Shown here one piece after another: positions 24,330-33,524 of a DNA stretch of 64,000 nt. This DNA comes from HGM04593 sp045646845 (GTDB taxonomy: Bacteria > Bacteroidota > Bacteroidia > Bacteroidales > Bacteroidaceae). The first letter of the stretch is position 1; each line of letters begins with the position of its first letter. The notes beneath the pieces were generated by a model. That model ran no database searches. It was not told the DNA's origin and saw only the letters and a program-made list of their open reading frames with translations. The stretch is taken from contig JAZRLO010000026.1 in NCBI GenBank assembly GCA_045646845.1, positions 62,001 to 126,000 of the forward strand, written 5' to 3'. The position numbers and the translations under genes were made by a program.

Positions 24330-27300
24330 TCAGTCAAAATTGCCATACCCGAGTTTCGCAAGAACAGGCAACACCCGATCCCTCACAAAGCCTTTGGGGT
24401 AAGTGGAATGGTTACCGGATGACAGTCTCTCTATTCGCACTACGACTGCAAGAGAACTGTTCCTGACATCTTTTTGCATTCCCGTCACCGGTTTTGACGA
24501 AACCTGAGCATCGTCGAGGAAACACATGTACCAGACATCATTCATTTTATTACAGCTTCCACCCGCATTCTTGTAGTCTCGCTCAGCGGTTCCGGTCTTA
24601 CCGCCGACCTTACCGCTGGTCATCTTCTTCGAAGTATGTTCAACACCTTCAGCAATCATATATTTCCTTATCAAAGCCATATCAATCGAATCGGATACAT
24701 GGACAAACGAATCCTTTTCGGACAGGAGATATTGCGTAACAGGCATCCTGCCGTTATTTGCCACAGCCGATGCGACTCTCGCCATAGCCAAAGGAGTAGC
24801 ATCAAGACTGCCCTGTCCCCATGTAATCAGCCAGAGTGCATTCCAGTCCATACGCCATGGGTACTTTTTGTTACGTCTATACTTCGGTAAGTTGCCGGGA
24901 TACCTTTTTATATAATTACTGTATGTATAAACCGCCTCCCGGGAGAGTGAAGATATGCCTTCGCCCCAATCTCCGGGCTCCTTATATGTCAATGTATATG
25001 TACGCTCCATATCATATGAGACACCGGTCTTCGCATAAATATCCCTCAGTCCACTATAAAGGTTGTAATCGTTCACAAGATTTATGAAGTAGCAGTTTGA
25101 AGACTCTACAAGAGCATCACGCAGATTGAGATCTTTTCGTTTGGGCTCCAGTCCGGTAACTTGACCGGGATACACATCATAGTCTATGGTGTCCAACCTG
25201 TGACGTCCTAATTTATTGACACCGGCTATTGCCGACATCACTTTAGCTGTCGAACCGGGATGGGAGGCGAACCTCAAGCCGAGATCGACATCGGAATAGG
25301 GAGTCCATTCCTTGTCCTTCCTCTTGCCCTGATCCGAATATATCTTGCCGTTTTCAGCTTCGAGACGTTCGTAATCGGGCAAGGGATATACAGATGAAGC
25401 CAGAAGGTCTCCATTCTTGGCATCGAGTACCACAACCGACATTCTCACCAGGTGAGTGTCTATATTCTTGCTCGCATCCAGGCCGCCCATCACGAAATCC
25501 TCCATCTCTTTCTGCAGTTCTATCTGAAGTTCTGCATCGACAGTCAACTGCATGTCTTTGACTTCAAGTTTGCCGTACCTACCGGTCGAGTTAAACTCCC
25601 GGACAGCACTGCTCTCCTTCCCCGCCTTCAGGAACGGAACAAGAGCCGAGTAATCGCGTATCGTAACCTCTCTCCCGGCAACCGTGTCGCACAATGCCAT
25701 AAAACGGCTCGGGCGTTCAACATCTTCAAGAACCACCTTCACCGGATTCTTTTCGCTGTCCAACATAGTATTATCGTATCCGCGCAAATCGGACATATGC
25801 TGGTATTCGGCCACATATCCGATACCATAGGCATCGCTTGCCTGGAAGAAGAGTTTGCTGTTGGCATCGCCGAGCATGAAGTAAAGATGCTCACCGAACG
25901 GATAGTAACGTTTCCTGTGGTCCTTCTTCAGCTTTTTAAAGCCAAGAGCCGAATAAAATTCGGACTTTTCAAGTTCCGAATAGTCGCTGGTCGCAAGCAG
26001 GACGCCGTTGCGGTCATATATATTTCCCGGCTTCAGAACATCTGAAATCTTCTGTATTCGCGGATTGTACTCAACGACAGTGTTACCGGCTTCACCCTTG
26101 ACATAGAGCGGACGTACGAGAGTCTCGTCACGGTCAATTACCTGATAATTAAGGAAGACACCCAAAATAAAGACCATCGTCAGCAGATATACAAAAATCA
26201 GCACCGACAACGAATATGTATATTTGCCTATATTCTCCCTGTTCAGCTCCGCAACCGCAGCATTCTGCGAATCTGCTCCGTCAGAGGATCTTCCCGATAC
26301 GGCAAGCACAATGCCCATAGCCGCCAAATTGAGAATCATACTAACTTTGCCATAACTGAAGAACGGTACTGTAACACCGGTAAGCGGCATCATACCGGTA
26401 CTTCCCAAAGATATTATAAGGAACTGTACGGCTGTGACTATGGCTATTCCGAGGCAGAGGTAGAAAGCGAATGGATGGCTTGTCCTGAAGCCTGCTACAA
26501 GCACGCGTCTCATAAGCACAGCCAAAGTCATCACGACGACAAGAATGCCTATGAATCCCATCTGTTCACCTATACTCTCGAGTACCATATCGGTATGGAA
26601 TGCAGGTATCTCGTGCGGGTCGCCTCCGGCAAGTCCCTGACCGAACATACCTCCCGATGACAAGGCCCAGAGTCCATGAGCTACCTGTCCGTTCTCACCG
26701 GGTTCGGCATCTTCACCGTCAATACCCAGTTCTCCCCAGACATTCGCACACATGGCAGTACGGCTCTCGAGACGCTTGCCTGCATCCTCGAGTCCCAGAC
26801 TTGAAAGCAGGGGACCTCCGAATATGAACGCGAATATTATCAAATTGAAAAGAACCGGAGTTTCATAGAACTGTCTGCGCACCAAAATTCCATACAGAAC
26901 CCACACAAAGAACCAAGCCATGCCTCCAACAAGCAGACTGCCCATCTTTGAGCCCAACCACAAGGCGAACAGGAACGAGACTATGCCGTAAAGGAGCATA
27001 GCTATATCAGATGTGAATATCCTTGAATAAACCAATTTGCCATCCTTGTCATACCATTCCGATTTTGACTTGACGATCGAATACATTATGATGAAAGTAA
27101 ATGCAATGACAAGCGCGGGGCCCATATCGCCAAGAGCCATATAAAGAACCATAAGCACACCGAGACCGGCTATTATCCAGCCAAGACTCTTGAGCTTGCT
27201 TCCGAAGAGTGAAGCATTGCCCTCGGCCGAATACTTTACGATATTGTCGGCATGACGGCAGAAGTAAGCAGCCATGAAGATTACAATGAGATACTTTGTT

Positions 27301-28790
27301 ATCTCGCTCGGCTGGAAAAGGATACCCACATTAAGGTTTACACGCATACCTCCGACAGCCTGCCCGAGCGGGGAGAAGAGCAAGACTGTCAACACTATTC
27401 CCAAAAGCACATATCCGACACCCTTCGGTATCCTATTCTCCATTTTGTCATAGAAGAACGGAATGAGCGTAAGGCAGAAAATAATATGGACAAGCAGTGA
27501 CACAAGCAACAGTACCAGAGCCGCTACTTTATAAAGGATATTCCTTTCACGCAGCCACTCCTCGAGATAAGCGACTTTGCGGCGGAACGGTTTGAAGAGC
27601 CACAGCATCCAGTCAAAATCGAGATTGAGCCTGTTCTGATAAAACTTGACAAAATCGACATTATATATGAGAACAATAAGTATTATTCCGATGAATATAC
27701 CGTTTGACATCTCCACACCGAGCATTCTGTCGGTGAGCGGATTATTCAGGGAGAACATATTGAGCAGGCAGAAACCGGTCAGCAGCATAAGCAAGGCCAC
27801 AATCGAAGAATCATACTTGCGCTTTTTCAGATTCATGAACAATACGGCACTCCACCATAATGCAAAGAATATCGCGAGCTTTGTAAACAGCGTTGCCTTG
27901 AACTCCTCGGGAGAGCGCACCGTCAATGCAGCATCCTCCTTGATACGGGACAAAGTGCTGTTGCTGAAAAGCGGCACCCTCAGTTCTTTTCGTGTAAATT
28001 GAAGTTCCAACAAACCGTCATCAGACGTCTCCTTAAGCGAACCACCAACAGTACCCTTAGCCGAACCGAATTCATACCCCATGGAGACGGGAAGAACACT
28101 GTATGACGACTCACCGTCAAGTCCTTTAAACACTACCGTACCGTCTTTTCCGGTAAAGGCATATGCAAGGGGCTCATTTATAACAGTATCCTTAGCTGTC
28201 ACTCCGGCCGCACTGTCACTGGGAATAGTCAACACCCTATGTTGCCTTAAAGCAACCATAACGCTGTCAACAGCCCTCTTGTCGGTATGCAACATACTTG
28301 CAACGAAACCGGCTGAAGAATCTTTTTCCGTAACGCTAACAACAATCGAACAGCCTCCCTTTCCGAGATCCGCAACAGAATTATCATAGACAAGTGACGA
28401 ATATACGGAGTCCTTGACGCCAAGATTCTCAAGTGCTCTCTCATAACGTTCACTTATTGCGGGTGTCTTAAGCGGGTCGATTTTACTGCCGCCGACTTTC
28501 CACACATGCTTTTTCAAAGCATGGACATTGTCCAACTCCAACCCATTCCTGATACCCGATGCCAATTCAGATGCTATAAAATCCGCCTCCGCAGGACTTT
28601 TGAGATAGTCACGGGCAACAAGCATTCCGGAGAGTTTCTTCTCGTCAACTTTACCTGAGAGGTTCACGGCAAGACCATTCTTGTAATCCTGATCCATCTT
28701 ATTGAAATATCCGGCAAGATTTTTGTCCAGCATCAAAAACAGCAACGCCACTACAAGCGTCGAAAACAGCAACGGGATATATTTCTTCAT
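24330..28790 (-). CDS. SEDS (RodA/FtsW-type) glycosyltransferase fused to a class B penicillin-binding protein
   Basis: One uninterrupted 1486-codon frame joins two enzymes that normally form a complex. The N-terminus has one membrane helix (5-20), a roughly 280-residue extracytoplasmic domain of unknown kind, and extra helices. A SEDS polymerase core (about 455-835) carries FQPSEITKY, the presumed catalytic-Asp motif FHTDMVLESIGEQMG (D734) and PLTGVTVPFFSYG. A further helix (858-880) leads to a PBP pedestal and a transpeptidase domain with S1180-TAK-1183, S1230-S-N1232 and K1398-T-G1400, all intact. It should polymerise and cross-link peptidoglycan at the membrane. It heads an operon with kinase, FHA and phosphatase genes, from a clear promoter. 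Length is near the sum of a RodA and a PBP2 plus the N-domain. Confidence 0.93.
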   Translation of the reverse strand: MKKYIPLLFSTLVVALLFLMLDKNLAGYFNKMDQDYKNGLAVNLSGKVDEKKLSGMLVARDYLKSPAEADFIASELASGIRNGLELDNVHALKKHVWKVGGSKIDPLKTPAISERYERALENLGVKDSVYSSLVYDNSVADLGKGGCSIVVSVTEKDSSAGFVASMLHTDKRAVDSVMVALRQHRVLTIPSDSAAGVTAKDTVINEPLAYAFTGKDGTVVFKGLDGESSYSVLPVSMGYEFGSAKGTVGGSLKETSDDGLLELQFTRKELRVPLFSNSTLSRIKEDAALTVRSPEEFKATLFTKLAIFFALWWSAVLFMNLKKRKYDSSIVALLMLLTGFCLLNMFSLNNPLTDRMLGVEMSNGIFIGIILIVLIYNVDFVKFYQNRLNLDFDWMLWLFKPFRRKVAYLEEWLRERNILYKVAALVLLLVSLLVHIIFCLTLIPFFYDKMENRIPKGVGYVLLGIVLTVLLFSPLGQAVGGMRVNLNVGILFQPSEITKYLIVIFMAAYFCRHADNIVKYSAEGNASLFGSKLKSLGWIIAGLGVLMVLYMALGDMGPALVIAFTFIIMYSIVKSKSEWYDKDGKLVYSRIFTSDIAMLLYGIVSFLFALWLGSKMGSLLVGGMAWFFVWVLYGILVRRQFYETPVLFNLIIFAFIFGGPLLSSLGLEDAGKRLESRTAMCANVWGELGIDGEDAEPGENGQVAHGLWALSSGGMFGQGLAGGDPHEIPAFHTDMVLESIGEQMGFIGILVVVMTLAVLMRRVLVAGFRTSHPFAFYLCLGIAIVTAVQFLIISLGSTGMMPLTGVTVPFFSYGKVSMILNLAAMGIVLAVSGRSSDGADSQNAAVAELNRENIGKYTYSLSVLIFVYLLTMVFILGVFLNYQVIDRDETLVRPLYVKGEAGNTVVEYNPRIQKISDVLKPGNIYDRNGVLLATSDYSELEKSEFYSALGFKKLKKDHRKRYYPFGEHLYFMLGDANSKLFFQASDAYGIGYVAEYQHMSDLRGYDNTMLDSEKNPVKVVLEDVERPSRFMALCDTVAGREVTIRDYSALVPFLKAGKESSAVREFNSTGRYGKLEVKDMQLTVDAELQIELQKEMEDFVMGGLDASKNIDTHLVRMSVVVLDAKNGDLLASSVYPLPDYERLEAENGKIYSDQGKRKDKEWTPYSDVDLGLRFASHPGSTAKVMSAIAGVNKLGRHRLDTIDYDVYPGQVTGLEPKRKDLNLRDALVESSNCYFINLVNDYNLYSGLRDIYAKTGVSYDMERTYTLTYKEPGDWGEGISSLSREAVYTYSNYIKRYPGNLPKYRRNKKYPWRMDWNALWLITWGQGSLDATPLAMARVASAVANNGRMPVTQYLLSEKDSFVHVSDSIDMALIRKYMIAEGVEHTSKKMTSGKVGGKTGTAERDYKNAGGSCNKMNDVWYMCFLDDAQVSSKPVTGMQKDVRNSSLAVVVRIERLSSGNHSTYPKGFVRDRVLPVLAKLGYGNFD

Positions 28791-28812
28791 AATTTACCTA
28801 TTTTACAACCGA

Positions 28813-28842
28813 CAAATTTAACGAAAAATATGCAATATTCAA
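28813..28842 (-). promoter_or_regulatory. Promoter of the SEDS-PBP/kinase operon
   Basis: Minus strand: TTG (complement of 28840-28842), 19 bases, then TAAATTTG (complement of 28813-28820). The predicted transcript starts about 15 bases before the ATG. Confidence 0.75.
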
Positions 28843-28873
28843 TTTTATTCACACAAAGTGTATAAAAAAAACA

Positions 28874-28903
28874 CTCTTTCCGCTGTAAATCAAGCAGAAA
28901 GAG
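28874..28903 (-). terminator. Terminator of the AmgK-RapZ gene
   Basis: On the minus strand CTCTTTC/GAAAGAG plus an inner GCT/AGC stem is followed by eight T residues, between the AmgK-RapZ gene and the SEDS operon promoter. A second hairpin, GTGAGC/GCTCAC, is at 28931-28946. Confidence 0.8.
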
Positions 28904-28966
28904 CATAAAAACAAACAAATCCATTTTCAGGTGAGCGCGAGCTCACGACACCTGAAGACCTGGAAT

Positions 28967-30388
28967 TTACTCCTTGGAAGGTATCACATACGAGATATTC
29001 TGCATCTTGTGCGTGACCGCTACCCTGACACCGAATTTGTCGGAAACATGGTGTGCTATATGCTCGGCACTATACACAGATCGGTGCTGTCCGCCGGTAC
29101 ATCCGCAACAGACCTGTATATGCGTGAAGCCGCGTTTCATGTACGTATCCACCATGTTGTCAACCATAGCATACGCATTTTCCAGAAATTCGACAATATT
29201 GCTTTCCTTTTCAAGGAACTCAATTACAGGACGGTCCATTCCGGTCAGTTTCTTGTATGGTTCATAACGTCCCGGGTTATGTATGGCACGGCAGTCGAAC
29301 ACAAAACCGCCGCCATTTCCCGATATATCATCTGGAATGCCGCGCTTGTAGGAGAAACTGAGTACATCCACTGTCAGTTCCTTCGCCTCTTCATTGGAGA
29401 ATACAGGCAAAGCGGCTATTTCGCGAACCAGTTTCCCCATATAAGGGAAGCGCCCCGACGCGGAAAGAAGTTCGTCCAGTTGAGACAATGCGGCAGGAAT
29501 ACTCTCCACAAAAGCCTTCTTACGTTCGAAAAGCCCACGATAGCCATACGCCCCGAGATTTTGCAACAGGCGGAAAATACGGAACAGTTGCAGCATATCA
29601 ATGAAATGACCCTTATCCACACGCTTATACTCGCCGAGCGCATCAATGTACGCACCCACCATGGCATCCACAGCCTGAGGCGTATATTTGGCTCTTGCCT
29701 GTCCCACAAAGGATGCGACATCATAGTATATCGGTCCCCTACGGCCGCCCTGAAAATCAATAAAGAACGGCTTTCCGTCTTTAAGCATCACATTGCGCGA
29801 CTGGAAATCACGATAAAGAAAAACGTTATCATTGTCGCTGAGAAGCAATGCGGAAAGCCTGTCAAATTCATCCTCGAGCAAGTTCTCGTTAAACTCCAGC
29901 CCTACCCCTTTGAGGAAACAGTACTTGAAATAGTTCAGGTCCCACATCACTGTACGTTCATTGAAATCACTCACAGGATAACACTGCGAAAAGTCAAAAT
30001 GCTCAGGAACCCCGAACTGGATTTTCGGCAGACACGATACAGTACGGCACAGAAGTTCAAGCTCACTGCCGGAGAATTCGCCTCCTTCTCTTGATGCCTG
30101 TAAGAAAGCATAGAGCGAACAATCGCCCAAATCCTCCTGCAAATAGCAGTTGTAATCTTCGGAAACCGAAATGACAGCAGGCGCATCAACCCCGCTCTTG
30201 ATAAAGGCGTTGGACAATGCCACAAAAGCCCGGTTCTCTTCGGGCGAAGTCCCCACGACACCGATAAAGGAGGCTTCTCCGTCAACCAGACGATAATACA
30301 CACGGTTCGAACCGTCACCCGTAAGTCTTACGACCGTCTGCGGCAAACGACCGAATGATTTCATATATAAATCCTTCAACCTTTCCAT
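28967..30388 (-). CDS. AmgK-like sugar kinase fused to a RapZ C-terminal domain
   Basis: The 473-residue protein has two parts. Residues about 1-325 are an APH-fold kinase whose catalytic loop and metal motif (YRDFQSRNVM, then FIDFQGGRRGPIYYDVAS) match AmgK, the anomeric kinase for N-acetylmuramate/N-acetylglucosamine in peptidoglycan recycling. Residues about 345-473 match the C-terminal domain of RapZ (SFSYKRGIPDD, VFDCRAIHNPGRY, GCTGGQHRSVY). That domain in E. coli RapZ senses glucosamine-6-phosphate and binds small RNA. The RapZ Walker ATPase part is absent. The start at 30388 lies just after a TATATTCG box; a longer start at 30418 would lie upstream of it. A combined amino-sugar kinase and sensor is an inference. 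Confidence 0.85.
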   Translation of the reverse strand: MERLKDLYMKSFGRLPQTVVRLTGDGSNRVYYRLVDGEASFIGVVGTSPEENRAFVALSNAFIKSGVDAPAVISVSEDYNCYLQEDLGDCSLYAFLQASREGGEFSGSELELLCRTVSCLPKIQFGVPEHFDFSQCYPVSDFNERTVMWDLNYFKYCFLKGVGLEFNENLLEDEFDRLSALLLSDNDNVFLYRDFQSRNVMLKDGKPFFIDFQGGRRGPIYYDVASFVGQARAKYTPQAVDAMVGAYIDALGEYKRVDKGHFIDMLQLFRIFRLLQNLGAYGYRGLFERKKAFVESIPAALSQLDELLSASGRFPYMGKLVREIAALPVFSNEEAKELTVDVLSFSYKRGIPDDISGNGGGFVFDCRAIHNPGRYEPYKKLTGMDRPVIEFLEKESNIVEFLENAYAMVDNMVDTYMKRGFTHIQVCCGCTGGQHRSVYSAEHIAHHVSDKFGVRVAVTHKMQNISYVIPSKE

Positions 30389-30406
30389 ATCAAAAAAATT
30401 TGAACG

Positions 30407-30414
30407 CGAATATA
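30407..30414 (-). promoter_or_regulatory. Possible -7 box TATATTCG for the AmgK-RapZ gene
   Basis: The complement of 30407-30414 reads TATATTCG, one base from TAnnTTTG, like other TAnnTTCG boxes in this window. No -33 at standard spacing. Confidence 0.45.
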
Positions 30415-30507
30415 ACACAACTATACGTAAAATAAAAAAGGAATTGCCCGGAATTTAGACTCAACGCTGTAAAACGGCACAACAGAAGCTACAAACTCAA
30501 CACGTCA

Positions 30508-30551
30508 GAAAACAGCAAACGGCAAGCATGCGCCTACCGTTTGCTGTTTTC
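30508..30551 (-). terminator. Terminator after the GEVED-repeat protein gene
   Basis: A perfect 15-bp stem GAAAACAGCAAACGG (30508-30522) with 30537-30551 lies 18 bases past the stop; the arms supply the T run. Confidence 0.8.
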
Positions 30552-30568
30552 ACCATTAAAGTATTACG

Positions 30569-33019
30569 TTACTTGACGAGAATCTTTTTGCCGTCAACAA
30601 TATATATTCCCTTTGTCGGATTCTCGACCTTGCGACCCTGAAGATCGTAAACAACCTTTGCCTCTCCGTTTCCGCCATTCACTTCGTTGATGCCGGTAGG
30701 ATACTGGACATTGAGCATGAAGTCAACAATCTGTCCGCCGTTCGCCATGAAATCACCGAACTTGCCGTCCTGGTCACCGTTGGGGTCTATGTTGCACCAG
30801 TCGAGCTTTACACGTACACGGTAAGCCCCACTTTCGGCAGGAATTTCGAATGCAGGAAGAGAAACCGTGCTTCGTGCATCACCGGAGATTACATCACCGA
30901 CACTGTTCCATCCATTGCTGTCATACAGGTCGTTGTTGTTAAAGAAAGAGTATGTAACGAGGTCACCGGCAGGAGCCCAATTGCTGCCCTCGGCAATACT
31001 TGCGGTAAAGCCGTCTGCATCCTTGTCTATATATACATACGCGTTCATCCATGAAGCATCACCGACAGAAACCTCGAATGTTACGGTTTCTCCGGGAGCA
31101 GCAATCATAGCCACTTCGTTTGAACAGTCGTTATAGCAAACTCTTCCGCTATTGTCAACTATAAGTACATTTTCGTTGGCACCGGCATAAGTATTGCTTG
31201 AGAGTGACACGCTCTCAATCCAACGGTCATGAACAGATGTCTTCTCGCCAGTGAATGCCGGAGTATAGTCAACATCACCGGGGGTTGGTTCCGGCTCTGG
31301 TTCCGGCTCTGGTTCCGGCTCCGGATCGGGATCGACGACATCATCGCCTACAACCTCAAGCATGAAGTCAACAATCTGACCTCCGTTATCCATAAAATCA
31401 CCGAACTTGCCGTCCTGGTCACCGTTGGGGTCAATATTGCACCAGTCAAGTTTTACACGTACACGGTATGTGCCCGGCTCGGCAGGAAGCGCAAAGGCCG
31501 GAAGGTCAACAGTGCTTCGTGCATCACCGGAAATTGCCTGTCCTGCGCTGTTCCAACCGCTGGCATCGCTACTGCTGTTATTATTATAGAATGAATATGC
31601 AACAAGATCACCAGCTGGAGCCCAATTGCTGCCATCGGCTATACTTGCCGTAAAACCGTCTGCATCCTTGTCTATATATACATAAGCGTGCATCCATGAA
31701 GCATCACCTATGTTCACCGTCATTCTCACTGTCTCGCCTGCACCGGCCTTCATAAAGTCTGCTCCTGTACAGTCATTGTAGCAAAGGAGTCCTGTGTTGT
31801 CAACAGACAATACATTTGCAGAATAACCGTCATACTTCGCACTTGAGAGCGCAACATGCTCAATCCAGCGGCCACCCTTTGTCTTTTCACCGGTAAATGC
31901 AGGCGTGTAGTCAACATCACCGGGTGTCGGATCCGGGTCCGGTTCAGGTTCGGGTTCGGGATTAGGATCAACGGTACCACCACCCTCTTCACTCTTGAAT
32001 GTAACAGTGTAGGTATGTACATTTGCATTGTTTGCCGAATAATCGTTACCCTTCACCCTAATGGTAAGAACTTTGCTTGTAGCATCATACGATTTCTCAA
32101 TTGTCGCGCCCTTACCGTTTGATGTTGCAGAAAGTTTGCCCTCATCATACTCACCCACAACCTCAAAGGCATTTTTTCCGGCCTCAAAGATATTTACGCC
32201 ATCGTAAGAAAGCGATGCAAGTTCCGAGTAATATACAAACTGCACGTCATCGGCAAACAAAGTGGTATTCTCCCGCATATTGCCGCGAGTCCAGTAATCA
32301 CCGCCAGAAATCACCACATTCATCATTTCGGGAGCTGCATCACTCACATACTCTATTGGAGCTGTGACTGTTACCCAACCGCCATTTGTTGACGAGAACG
32401 CATAGTCACACATTGCCACCAGAGTACCCTGGGATTTTGCAGATTGCTTTCCAAGAATAGCCCTGTCAACATTGTCACGTGCCTGGTTTGGAGAGTTTTT
32501 ATTACCCACATCCGAGACGAACTTTCCATTCCACAGATATACAATGATGTGCGAGTTTTCACCGGTGTTATCACTTCTCATAAAACGTCCTGTAATAGCA
32601 TCGGGTTTATATGTAAACTGCATACCGCCGTATGTACCACCGTCGCAATCGGACAAAGTAGAAGAGGCATAGACCCAAGGAGTTCCCAAAGTTATATAAC
32701 CTGGGGCAACAGAGCCTATACCCATTGCACCGACATATATATTCTCCATTTTCACAGAGTTGTTATCATTGGAAACCAAGACCTGTGATTTTGTCATCAC
32801 CACCTTCTGGTTAATCGAAGAACCGTTCCAATCACTCGGCTCAGAACCGGGACGTTGTCTCATTTCACCGGTCTTTGGACTTGACATACTACCTGTTCCG
32901 AAAGCCTCGGTAGAGCCGCAAGCAGATTTCCAGCTATCGAAACTGCTGTTCGGCAAATACTGCGCCTGCACGGCAATAGCCGCTACAAGCAATAATAAAG
33001 TAGAAATTTTTCTCATCAA
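30569..33019 (-). CDS. Secreted multidomain protein with PCMD-like domain and two GEVED-like repeats
   Basis: The 816-residue protein begins with a signal peptide (cleavage near VQAQ). An N-terminal beta-sandwich (about 20-265) has the look of PCMD, the putative carbohydrate metabolism domain. A small domain ending YTVTFKSEEG follows. Two copies of a roughly 190-residue GEVED-like domain come next, each opening VDYTPAFTGEKT and containing DASWM(H/N)AYVYIDKDADGFTAS and WCNIDPNGDQDGKFGDFM. They are separated by Pro-Glu linkers. The tail LQGRKVENPTKGIYIVDGKKILVK (given in parts: LQGRK, then GIYIVDGKKILVK) resembles type IX secretion sorting tails. It is probably a surface or secreted glycan-binding protein. 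It shares the GEVED-like domain and tail with the protein at 42055-44211. Confidence 0.7.
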   Translation of the reverse strand: MMRKISTLLLLVAAIAVQAQYLPNSSFDSWKSACGSTEAFGTGSMSSPKTGEMRQRPGSEPSDWNGSSINQKVVMTKSQVLVSNDNNSVKMENIYVGAMGIGSVAPGYITLGTPWVYASSTLSDCDGGTYGGMQFTYKPDAITGRFMRSDNTGENSHIIVYLWNGKFVSDVGNKNSPNQARDNVDRAILGKQSAKSQGTLVAMCDYAFSSTNGGWVTVTAPIEYVSDAAPEMMNVVISGGDYWTRGNMRENTTLFADDVQFVYYSELASLSYDGVNIFEAGKNAFEVVGEYDEGKLSATSNGKGATIEKSYDATSKVLTIRVKGNDYSANNANVHTYTVTFKSEEGGGTVDPNPEPEPEPDPDPTPGDVDYTPAFTGEKTKGGRWIEHVALSSAKYDGYSANVLSVDNTGLLCYNDCTGADFMKAGAGETVRMTVNIGDASWMHAYVYIDKDADGFTASIADGSNWAPAGDLVAYSFYNNNSSSDASGWNSAGQAISGDARSTVDLPAFALPAEPGTYRVRVKLDWCNIDPNGDQDGKFGDFMDNGGQIVDFMLEVVGDDVVDPDPEPEPEPEPEPEPTPGDVDYTPAFTGEKTSVHDRWIESVSLSSNTYAGANENVLIVDNSGRVCYNDCSNEVAMIAAPGETVTFEVSVGDASWMNAYVYIDKDADGFTASIAEGSNWAPAGDLVTYSFFNNNDLYDSNGWNSVGDVISGDARSTVSLPAFEIPAESGAYRVRVKLDWCNIDPNGDQDGKFGDFMANGGQIVDFMLNVQYPTGINEVNGGNGEAKVVYDLQGRKVENPTKGIYIVDGKKILVK
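31287..31322. repeat. 12-base tandem repeat encoding a Pro-Glu linker
   Basis: Three copies of GGTTCCGGCTCT (minus-strand PEPEPE...) join the two GEVED-like domains. A longer acidic-proline linker also precedes the first domain near 31930. Confidence 0.8.
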
Positions 33020-33090
33020 TTATTATTTTTTGATTATTGTTCAATTAGCATTCTGTTTTAAAATCAAGAATCCCCCTACAGAATCCGGTG

Positions 33091-33098
33091 CAAAGTTA
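33091..33098 (-). promoter_or_regulatory. -7 box TAACTTTG for the GEVED-repeat protein gene
   Basis: Complement of 33091-33098 is an exact TAnnTTTG; leader about 65 bases. Confidence 0.6.
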
Positions 33099-33433
33099 TC
33101 TCATTTATCCAAATAAAAAAAGTTTAAACGCCAAAATGAAAACTTTTCCGCTGCAAAAAGTTTTCATACGGCACGAATTCCATTTTTTATAAAACCTCGA
33201 TTGGGTGCGAAGATAGTTTAGAAAACACATATGTATAAACTATATTTAGTTAATAAATCTTTCCTACCGTCAAAAGGGACAAAAAGTTGCCAAAAAAGTT
33301 CAATTCAAAAACAAAATGTTCGCATTATCCTCTTTTTGCAGGAAAAACCACAGTATAAAACACTGATATTACACAATTTTCCACAAATTCAAAAAAAACG
33401 CTTACATTTCTTCATTTATTTAATTCTATTTAT

Positions 33434-33441
33434 TATTTTTG
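33434..33441 (+). promoter_or_regulatory. gdhA -7 box TATTTTTG
   Basis: Exact TAnnTTTG, 83 bases before the ATG. No clear -33 TTG, as may occur at regulated promoters. Confidence 0.6.
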
Positions 33442-33524
33442 CGTAGGAAAAGATTCGGAAAGGAAGCGCGAATTCACAACTTCTGTCCCGAACAGCTATA
33501 AAAACAAACAAAAAACGCCATAAA

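Larger units (their letters stand above)
33020..33524. other. 505-base AT-rich divergent intergenic region
   Basis: No gene is supported. It holds a minus-strand -7 box for the GEVED protein (33091-33098), a 12-bp perfect inverted repeat ATGAAAACTTTT (33136-33147 with 33156-33167), a minus-strand TATCTTCG at 33208-33215 that could be a distal promoter, and the gdhA -7 box at 33434-33441. Long A/T runs fill the rest. Confidence 0.65.

Noticed and set aside
28931..30094. 387-residue plus-strand frame over the AmgK-RapZ gene
   Set aside because: Antisense shadow of a gene with clear family motifs; no promoter or family match of its own.
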